A stretch of 11,156 bases of DNA from the NCBI GenBank assembly GCA_015493675.1, contig WGCR01000015.1, positions 1-11,156 of the forward strand. Reading direction: 5' to 3'. Positions 6,616 to 11,156 of this stretch are shown here, piece by piece. This DNA comes from Anaerolineae bacterium. Its GTDB lineage: Bacteria > Chloroflexota > Anaerolineae > J102. Both the position numbers and the translations under genes were made by a program. Each line of letters opens with the position of its first letter. Position 1 is the stretch's first letter. The notes beneath the pieces were generated by a model. That model ran no database searches. It had not been told where the DNA came from and was given only the letters and a program-made list of their open reading frames with translations.

Positions 6616-7401
6616 TTAACTTTTCTCCAGGTGCTCCGCCAGCCATGGCATCGTCTCAGCCACATCTCCGCGAATAATGACATCGGCCAGGTGATCTAAA
6701 GGCGTCATGCCCAATGTGGCGATGATGAGCTTGGAGCCGCTGCGAACGGCCAATGCCGGCAGATCGGCGGCGGGCATCACTTCCAGCGAGGAGCCTGCCA
6801 CCAGCATCAGATCGCTATGAAGCGTAGCTTCCTGGGCCGCCACCACCGTTTCATGGGGCAACGCCTCGCCAAAAAGGATGATGTCTGGTTTCATGACGCT
6901 GCCGCAACGCGGACAGCGGGGCGGCTCGCCTGTTTGCAGAAAATCATCCAGATAGGGGGCGCTTTCATCATGATAACCGCAGTCCAGACAGCTCATCGAA
7001 CGCAAATGCCCGTGAATTTCCATCACCTTGTTGGCTTCTGCTTTTTGGTGTAGACCGTCGATGTTCTGCGTGACGATGGCCGTTACTTTGCCCATGCGCT
7101 CCATCTGCGTCAGCGCAAAATGGGCGGGATTGGGCCTGGCCGTGAGGATATCCTTCGCCAGAGGGCGCATCCAGTTGTAAAAGCGTTTTGGATGATCGCG
7201 AAAGGCCCAGAGCGTGGCGACCTCGAACGGATTTGCGAAACGCCACAACCCTGTTTTATCCGAGCGAAAATCTGGAATGCCCGATGGCGTGGAAATGCCT
7301 GCCCCTGTCAACACAACAACGTTGCGGGCATTTTTCAATAACGCCAGCGCCTGGTTCAGGGACTCAATCAGGGTGGCAGAGGTTTTGGAACGACGTAACA
7401 C
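6616..7401 (-). CDS. Sir2-family NAD-dependent protein deacetylase
   Basis: Sirtuins remove acetyl groups from lysines in cytoplasmic proteins using NAD+. The protein has 261 residues and a complete set of family motifs: TGAGIS (32-37), IPDFRS (42-47), TQNIDGLH (111-118), catalytic H130 in IHGH, the zinc site C138, C141, C163 and C166, FGEALP (177-182), GSSLEVMPA (203-211) and TPLD (233-236). The GSSL-VxPAA-LP-VRSG-KL segment resembles Thermotoga maritima Sir2 as I remember it. At the position of the YxxR desuccinylase/demalonylase motif of CobB and SIRT5, this protein has Y75 then M78, so a deacetylase specificity is more likely. The start is GTG (7401-7399). An in-frame stop lies at 7434-7432, no ATG lies between, and no Shine-Dalgarno is seen, so a slightly later start cannot be excluded. 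It is monocistronic and converges on the propeller gene. Confidence 0.95.
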   Translation of the reverse strand: MLRRSKTSATLIESLNQALALLKNARNVVVLTGAGISTPSGIPDFRSDKTGLWRFANPFEVATLWAFRDHPKRFYNWMRPLAKDILTARPNPAHFALTQMERMGKVTAIVTQNIDGLHQKAEANKVMEIHGHLRSMSCLDCGYHDESAPYLDDFLQTGEPPRCPRCGSVMKPDIILFGEALPHETVVAAQEATLHSDLMLVAGSSLEVMPAADLPALAVRSGSKLIIATLGMTPLDHLADVIIRGDVAETMPWLAEHLEKS

Positions 7402-7452
7402 AGGTGATGAGGAAAAAGGGAATCGACCGGATCAGAATTTGAAGAAGTGAAG

Positions 7453-7478
7453 AGTGCTAGTGTACACTTTGGAGCACT
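7453..7478. promoter_or_regulatory. Nested palindrome, candidate operator of the sir2 gene
   Basis: A perfect 10-bp palindrome AGTGTACACT (7459-7468) is enclosed by AGTGCT (7453-7458) and its complement AGCACT (7473-7478). It falls just downstream of the predicted start (about 7479) of the minus-strand promoter, where a repressor could block transcription. The binding protein is unknown. Confidence 0.4.
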
Positions 7479-7485
7479 TGTTTTT

Positions 7486-7513
7486 ATTATACTACTTTTG
7501 GTTATACTGAAAA
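7486..7513 (-). promoter_or_regulatory. Promoter candidate for the Sir2 gene
   Basis: On the minus strand TATAAT (7491-7486) is perfect. With a 16-base spacer, TTTTCA (7513-7508) matches four of six -35 positions. The start would be near 7479, giving a leader of about 78 nt. The -35 lies inside the left arm of the 7505-7645 inverted-repeat element. Confidence 0.5.
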
Positions 7514-7645
7514 AACCTTCACCACGGAGGCACAGCGTGCACGGAGGAAGAAAAAGGCGAGGTTTGGAGAGGAATTTCTCTGTGAACTGCTGCTATTTTC
7601 TCCGTGTCCTCCGTGTCTCCGTGGTGAAATAGCCTTTTTTCAGTA
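7505..7645. repeat. 141-bp interrupted inverted repeat (palindromic intergenic element)
   Basis: TACTGAAAAAA (7505-7515) and TTCACCACGGAG (7518-7529) are matched inversely by CTCCGTGGTGAA (7617-7628) and TTTTTTCAGTA (7635-7645). A short asymmetric bulge separates the two blocks. The outermost bases are TA on both sides. Degenerate copies of CACGGAGG or CCTCCGTG occur inside both arms (7540-7547, 7602-7615). The interior is non-coding. Sequences of the type CTCCGTGTCTCCGTGGTG are, by recall, common intergenic repeats in several phyla. It may be a MITE or a palindromic unit of the REP type. Confidence 0.65.
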
Positions 7646-7695
7646 GAGCCACTTTTGCATCCAAATTCTGATTTTCCCGGAGACCGCCGTTTTGC

Positions 7696-8343
7696 ATGGC
7701 GGAGATTTCGGGAAGGCCACCAATCACAGAGGATCGTTACGTAATGATTACCGAATGGGGACGACGCAACCTCAAGGTCATCCTGGAACCGATTGCCGGC
7801 GTTTTTCGCGCTTTGCACATCACCCCCAATGTCATCACACTGCTTGGTTTTTTGTTGAATGTGGTGGCGGCCTATCTAATTGTCATCGATCAGATTTTCT
7901 GGGCGGGCATTGTTTTCCTCGTCGCTGCCGGCGCAGACGCCATCGATGGCACGCTGGCCCGGCAGATCGGCATTCGTAACAAATTCGGCGCTTTTTGGGA
8001 CAGCACGCTGGATCGTCTCAGCGAATCTATCATCATCATGGCGCTGACCTATCGTTTTGCGGTGGCGGGCCAGGTCTGGGCTGTGATGGTTGCTTTTCTG
8101 GCTCTGATCGCCAGTTTTCTGGTGAGTTACACCCGCTCGCGGGGAGAAGGGATTGGCATTGACGTCAAAGTCGGCGTGGGGACCCGGGTCGAGCGGTTTA
8201 TCATTATGGCCGTGGCATTGCTGTTCAGTGGTTTGTATGAAAACCTGTTGCTCATCGCCTTGTCGCTGATTGTCATTCTGGCCGGCATTACGGTTTTCCA
8301 GCGGATGTGGGTGGTTTATAAAGTGACGCACGGGTTGACTTGA
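7696..8343 (+). CDS. CDP-alcohol phosphatidyltransferase family protein
   Basis: This membrane enzyme transfers a phosphatidyl group from a CDP-diacylglycerol-type donor to an alcohol, making phospholipid head groups or their precursors. The 215-residue protein has the complete family motif DxxDGxxARx8GxxxDxxxD: D81, D84, G85, A88, R89, G98, D102 and D106, which binds metal and the CDP group. About six membrane helices can be seen (roughly 44-63, 66-80, 110-124, 127-145, 166-181 and 184-201). The acceptor could be glycerol phosphate (PgsA-like) or inositol phosphate, and the sequence alone does not decide. The first ATG (7696) has GGAG 13 bases upstream. An ATG at 7744 (residue 17) has AGAGGA 10 bases upstream and would leave the membrane domain intact, so it is a good alternative. 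No terminator with a clear T-run follows. Confidence 0.9.
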   Translation: MAEISGRPPITEDRYVMITEWGRRNLKVILEPIAGVFRALHITPNVITLLGFLLNVVAAYLIVIDQIFWAGIVFLVAAGADAIDGTLARQIGIRNKFGAFWDSTLDRLSESIIIMALTYRFAVAGQVWAVMVAFLALIASFLVSYTRSRGEGIGIDVKVGVGTRVERFIIMAVALLFSGLYENLLLIALSLIVILAGITVFQRMWVVYKVTHGLT

Positions 8344-8577
8344 GAAGCCTCGGGGGAAGTGTCGCTGGCGAGAATCATGGCTGTGGGGCGACTGTGCGCG
8401 CCGCACAGACTCACCATTTATCAGAGTTTGCATAAAATCTTTTTATTGGCTATGATATAGCTGTTTTCTGGCGCGAATAGAGAAATCGGGGTGTCTTTTG
8501 ATATCCCGACAGGGAAATTGGCAAGATATTCTTGCTTTTTATAACTTCCCCCGTAACTTTTCCCCACGTCCCCCGTC
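8344..8577. other. Intergenic region with hairpin and sigma-gene promoter
   Basis: This 234-base gap holds the hairpin CTGTGCG-CGC-CGCACAG (8392-8408). It lacks a T-run and so is a doubtful terminator for the phosphatidyltransferase gene. A weak promoter-like pair, TTGCAT (8428-8433) and TATGAT (8451-8456) with 17 bases between, precedes the better promoter at 8518-8545. No small gene could be supported. Confidence 0.5.
8518..8545 (+). promoter_or_regulatory. Promoter of the ECF sigma operon with internal dyad
   Basis: TTGGCA (8518-8523) and TATAAC (8540-8545) each match five of six consensus positions with a 16-base spacer. The predicted start near 8552 leaves a leader of about 26 nt before the TTG codon. 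The dyad GCAAGA-TAT-TCTTGC (8521-8535) fills the space between the two boxes, a classical position for a repressor or activator site. Confidence 0.6.
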
Positions 8578-9156
8578 TTGACACACGAAAGCGTATTACC
8601 GCCAACGTTTTCCACTACTGAGGCGGCGCTGGTGGAACGGGCAGCAGCACGTGATCCCGAGGCCATCGCCAAACTCTATCATCTCTACGCGCCCAAAATT
8701 CAGAGTTTCATTTATCACCGCACCAGCGATCCTATGGTGACTGAGGATCTGACCGGGCAGGTGTTTTTGCGAATGTTGGAGGCGATGAAGGGTGGAAAGG
8801 GTTGGCGCACATCGTTTTCCGGCTGGATTTATCGAATCGCCCATAATCTTGTGGTAGATTACTATCGCAAGCGCAGTCAGGCCACCTATACAAATATCGA
8901 GGACACGCCTCATATCCCTGCTGGCAATGGCGATCCCTATAAGGCAACCGCAGCAAAACTTGAGAGCGATGCGCTTTTGCGCGCCATCAATCAATTGACC
9001 GATGAACAGGCGCAGGTTATCACCTTGCGGTTTTTAGAAGGCTACAACATCTCCGAAGTGGCTGAAATAATGAATAAGACCGAAGGCGCTGTCAAGGCGT
9101 TGCAATTCCGCGGCATGGCGACGCTTCGCCGTATTCTGGAGCAACAAACCTTATGA
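8578..9156 (+). CDS. RNA polymerase ECF-family sigma factor
   Basis: This is an extracytoplasmic-function sigma-70 family factor of 192 residues that redirects RNA polymerase to a small regulon. Region 2 spans about 17-100, with the core-binding and -10-binding segment VTEDLTGQVFLRMLE (54-68) and SGWIYRIAHNLVVDYYRKR (81-99). Region 4 spans about 130-187, with LTDEQAQVITLRFLEGYN (140-157) and a helix-turn-helix SEVAEIMNKTEGAVKALQF (159-177). The linker between is short and there is no C-terminal extension. The start is TTG: an in-frame stop lies at 8554-8556, no ATG or GTG lies before region 2, and no Shine-Dalgarno is seen, so initiation is likely weak. The last codons overlap the ATG of the next gene in ATGA (9153-9156), so the two are translationally coupled and the neighbour is its probable regulator. 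Confidence 0.93.
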   Translation: MTHESVLPPTFSTTEAALVERAAARDPEAIAKLYHLYAPKIQSFIYHRTSDPMVTEDLTGQVFLRMLEAMKGGKGWRTSFSGWIYRIAHNLVVDYYRKRSQATYTNIEDTPHIPAGNGDPYKATAAKLESDALLRAINQLTDEQAQVITLRFLEGYNISEVAEIMNKTEGAVKALQFRGMATLRRILEQQTL

Positions 9157-11039
9157 GTGCAGAAGATCGTCACTGGCAAGAGCTCTTTCAGGAGCTGCTG
9201 GAGACCCCGGGCGAGAGCGCCGGGGCTGCTGGTGCGCGTCCTGAAGCGCCGGACGAATTGAATGAGATGTTGTTCCTGACGCAGCAATTACAAGATTTGG
9301 GACAGCGCCAGATGCCCGATGCTGACGCTGCGCTGGCCCGGGCCCGGGAACGCGTTTTGCAATCCATCCCCGCCGCTGTTCCTGACCGGGGCTTCGCCTT
9401 GCCGCCCATACAGCCGCCATTCTGGCAGCGCTGGCGCCTGGCTCTGGAAGCAGCCATGGAATGGTCGCCAACGCCCCTCATCGCCGCTCTGACCATTGCC
9501 CTGGTTTTGGGGTTGATGATTTTTGCAGCAGATAACGCCCGCTCCGGCAGCCCGTTTTATCGTGTCAAGATAGTGGCTGATGAAATGATGCAGCGCCTTA
9601 CGCCTTCTGAACCGGATGGCGGGCAGACGATCATTGTGCAGATTGTCCAGGAATCACCCACTGTACAGTCGCCCGGGCAGACGCATGAACAGAATACGGA
9701 TGTCACGCCGGCGGTCAAAGCATCGCCAGTGCAGCAGCCAACCATGATGACGCAAACGCCCGTCAATGCTGTTCCGGGAGGGCCTTCATCCGGTGGGGGA
9801 GAGCAACAGCCTCCGCCGCAGAAAGAGAATGCAACGCCCGTCCAGTCTCCCACCCGGCGTGTTGTGACGCCTGGCGCCCGCGCCACCCAGGTGGTGGTGA
9901 CTGTCGCACCCGCAACGGTTGTTGCAAAGAATGACGTGACGCCTGCTCCAACATCGTCCGCAAGCAATATCGCCACTGGAGGGATGGCGCCCCTGACGGT
10001 CACGGCTGTTCCCCCCGCCATCATGACCGCCACAGTGAAATCACCGGTGATTGGTGTGGCGGGCGCCGCGGTCATTTCAAGAACAGTGACTCCTGTGTCG
10101 ACCGCCACAATGGCTGTCACTGATTCACCAGCGCTGACGAATACGCCATTGCCTGTCACAACAGCAACGCCCTCTCCTGAAGCCACGCCAATGCCTGCGG
10201 CGACAAACAGCCCGACAGTGGCGCCCACCCATACGCCCACAGTCACATCCAGTCCTGGGGTTTTCGCCACCGTGACGTCTGTCGCCACGCGTAAACCCTC
10301 CAGAACGGTTGCGCCCACCGCCACGCCCAAACCGACTCATAAACCGTCGGTGGAACCTGAGCTGACCGCGACCGCTACGCCGCGTCCGGTTGTCTCCACG
10401 GTGCAGACGCAGAGCAGTAGCGCGCCTGTTGCTCGCACTGCCACGCCTACCGCAACAGTCAAACTTAAATCTGCTTTTGGCGTCATCTATCGAGTCAGAC
10501 GGAAAAATGGCAAAGTCGTCGGGTTTTATATCAACCGGCGCTATATCCGGGTTACGAAGACGACGGTGGTTCAAGGTGAGATTGTGGCTGGCGGGAAAGC
10601 GGCTGTCAGCTATTATACGAAGAAAAAACGACACTATGCTGCAAGCGTTGTCGTCACAGGCGCTGCCAAGTCTGGGGCCGGACGCGAGTATCAGACCCTT
10701 GCCGGCGCTATCGGCAGAGTGCAAAAAGTCAGAGGCCGGATAGTCGGATTTTATCTGAACGGTCGGTATATCCGCATGACCAAAAATACCACCGTGAAAG
10801 GCAAAATCGTATCCCGGAAAAAAGCGATCGTCAAATATTATACGAAAAAAAGACGACGGTATGCAGTGGAGGTCGTCGTTCAGGGCGCGAGCAAATCGAA
10901 GCCTGCTGGCAAATCGCCAACACCGAAACCCCGCGCCACCAAACCCGCCGTCAAGCTATCCCGAACGCCCAAGCCGACAGCAATGCCCAAGCCTGTTAGC
11001 ACGCCGGTGCGCCGTTCTACGGCTGCGCCGGCAGGCTAG
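9153..11039 (+). CDS. Putative anti-sigma membrane protein with Thr/Pro stalk and two DUF5666-like repeats
   Basis: The 628-residue product is the probable partner of the sigma factor. An acidic, helical cytoplasmic segment (1-100) lacks the HxxxCxxC zinc motif of ZAS anti-sigma factors. One membrane helix spans about 108-126. Just outside, SGSPFYRVKIVADEMMQRL (131-149) resembles a short DUF5667 motif. Residues 165-437 are a Thr/Pro/Ser/Val-rich, probably extended stalk. Two ungapped copies of a basic beta-rich unit follow (441-503 and 516-578, 36 of 63 residues identical by hand count), with FYxNxRYIRxTK and YYTKKxRxYA, similar to DUF5666. The tail (579-628) is Lys/Pro-rich. The topology suggests that outside binding to the basic repeats is relayed to the sigma factor. 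The anti-sigma role is inferred from gene overlap and topology, not from a recognised sigma-binding domain. No Shine-Dalgarno was seen; coupling through ATGA is likely. Confidence 0.8.
   Translation: MSAEDRHWQELFQELLETPGESAGAAGARPEAPDELNEMLFLTQQLQDLGQRQMPDADAALARARERVLQSIPAAVPDRGFALPPIQPPFWQRWRLALEAAMEWSPTPLIAALTIALVLGLMIFAADNARSGSPFYRVKIVADEMMQRLTPSEPDGGQTIIVQIVQESPTVQSPGQTHEQNTDVTPAVKASPVQQPTMMTQTPVNAVPGGPSSGGGEQQPPPQKENATPVQSPTRRVVTPGARATQVVVTVAPATVVAKNDVTPAPTSSASNIATGGMAPLTVTAVPPAIMTATVKSPVIGVAGAAVISRTVTPVSTATMAVTDSPALTNTPLPVTTATPSPEATPMPAATNSPTVAPTHTPTVTSSPGVFATVTSVATRKPSRTVAPTATPKPTHKPSVEPELTATATPRPVVSTVQTQSSSAPVARTATPTATVKLKSAFGVIYRVRRKNGKVVGFYINRRYIRVTKTTVVQGEIVAGGKAAVSYYTKKKRHYAASVVVTGAAKSGAGREYQTLAGAIGRVQKVRGRIVGFYLNGRYIRMTKNTTVKGKIVSRKKAIVKYYTKKRRRYAVEVVVQGASKSKPAGKSPTPKPRATKPAVKLSRTPKPTAMPKPVSTPVRRSTAAPAG
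10473..10886 (+). repeat. Tandem coding repeat, two copies with a 225-bp period
   Basis: Codons 441-503 (10473-10661) and 516-578 (10698-10886) align without gaps at an offset of 75 residues, with 36 of 63 identical. The differences are spread evenly, so the duplication is old and retained as two functional domains rather than recent slippage. Confidence 0.85.
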
Positions 11040-11100
11040 AAGCTGTTATGCACTTTGGCCTCGTCAAATCGAATTTTCACGTCATTTGCCCGTGGAATTC

Positions 11101-11150
11101 GCCGCTGACAACGCGGATGCGACAGATTCCCGCGGATTTTTCGGATTGTA
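11101..11150. repeat. Degenerate short direct repeats (GCGGATT-like, 9-10 base spacing)
   Basis: GCGGAT (11113), CAGATT (11123), GCGGAT (11132) and CGGATT (11142) follow one another at steps of 9-10 bases after the stop codon of the last gene. The array reaches to within a few bases of the window edge and may continue. No gene was found in 11040-11156. Confidence 0.45.
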
Positions 11151-11156
11151 GAAGGA

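Noticed and set aside
7447..7632. Plus-strand frame of 61 codons
   Set aside because: It lies almost wholly over the inverted-repeat element and has no ribosome site.
8392..8408. Hairpin CTGTGCG-CGC-CGCACAG as terminator
   Set aside because: There is no T-run after the stem and the loop is only three bases.
9557..10330. Minus-strand Gly/Val/Thr-rich frame of 257 codons
   Set aside because: It is the complement of the Thr/Pro stalk coding region; low complexity explains the open frame.
10861..11151. Plus-strand frame of 96 codons at the right edge
   Set aside because: Most of it overlaps the end of the 628-residue gene in another frame; it is Arg/Pro-rich with no domain.

Overview
The window looks like part of a chromosome from a Chloroflexota-type bacterium (Anaerolineae/Caldilineae-like). 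This is an inference from gene style, not a database match. The pointers are long Thr/Pro-rich 'TPTP' linkers on exported proteins, a Thermotoga-like Sir2 deacetylase, separate short secD and secF genes, an ECF sigma factor coupled to a DUF5667/DUF5666-like membrane protein, and a secreted protein ending in a 'LPVV' tail. No rRNA, tRNA, CRISPR array, phage gene or transposase gene was seen.

Layout. Positions 1-414 (minus) hold the 5' part of an exported Ig-like protein that runs off the left edge. Positions 415-995 carry no gene but hold two abutting non-autonomous inverted-repeat elements: 508-638, flanked by an 8-bp target duplication, and 647-847, with 17-bp terminal repeats flanked by TA. 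A textbook sigma-70 promoter (TTGACA-17-TATAAT) follows and drives secD-secF (996-3344), the accessory subunits of the Sec translocon. An intrinsic terminator ends secDF and lies in the immediate leader of a zinc-dependent medium-chain dehydrogenase (3408-4382). After an extended -10 promoter comes a secreted beta-propeller protein with C-terminal BACON-like domains (4495-6537). It converges on a Sir2 deacetylase (6616-7401, minus), and the two share a bidirectional terminator.

The 7402-7695 gap contains a third inverted-repeat element (7505-7645), whose left arm supplies the likely -35 of the sir2 promoter. Just downstream of that start site is a nested palindrome. A CDP-alcohol phosphatidyltransferase (7696-8343) follows. 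The right end is a two-gene unit: an ECF sigma factor with a TTG start (8578-9156), overlapping by ATGA a 628-residue single-pass membrane protein (9153-11039). That protein has a long Thr/Pro stalk and two basic 75-residue-spaced repeats. The unit has its own promoter with a dyad between -35 and -10.

The most interesting parts are the sigma factor/surface-protein pair, which looks like a transmembrane signalling module with a stalked, strongly basic outer domain, and the set of three non-autonomous mobile-element remnants placed next to promoters. The remaining genes are recognisable families in an ordinary arrangement.
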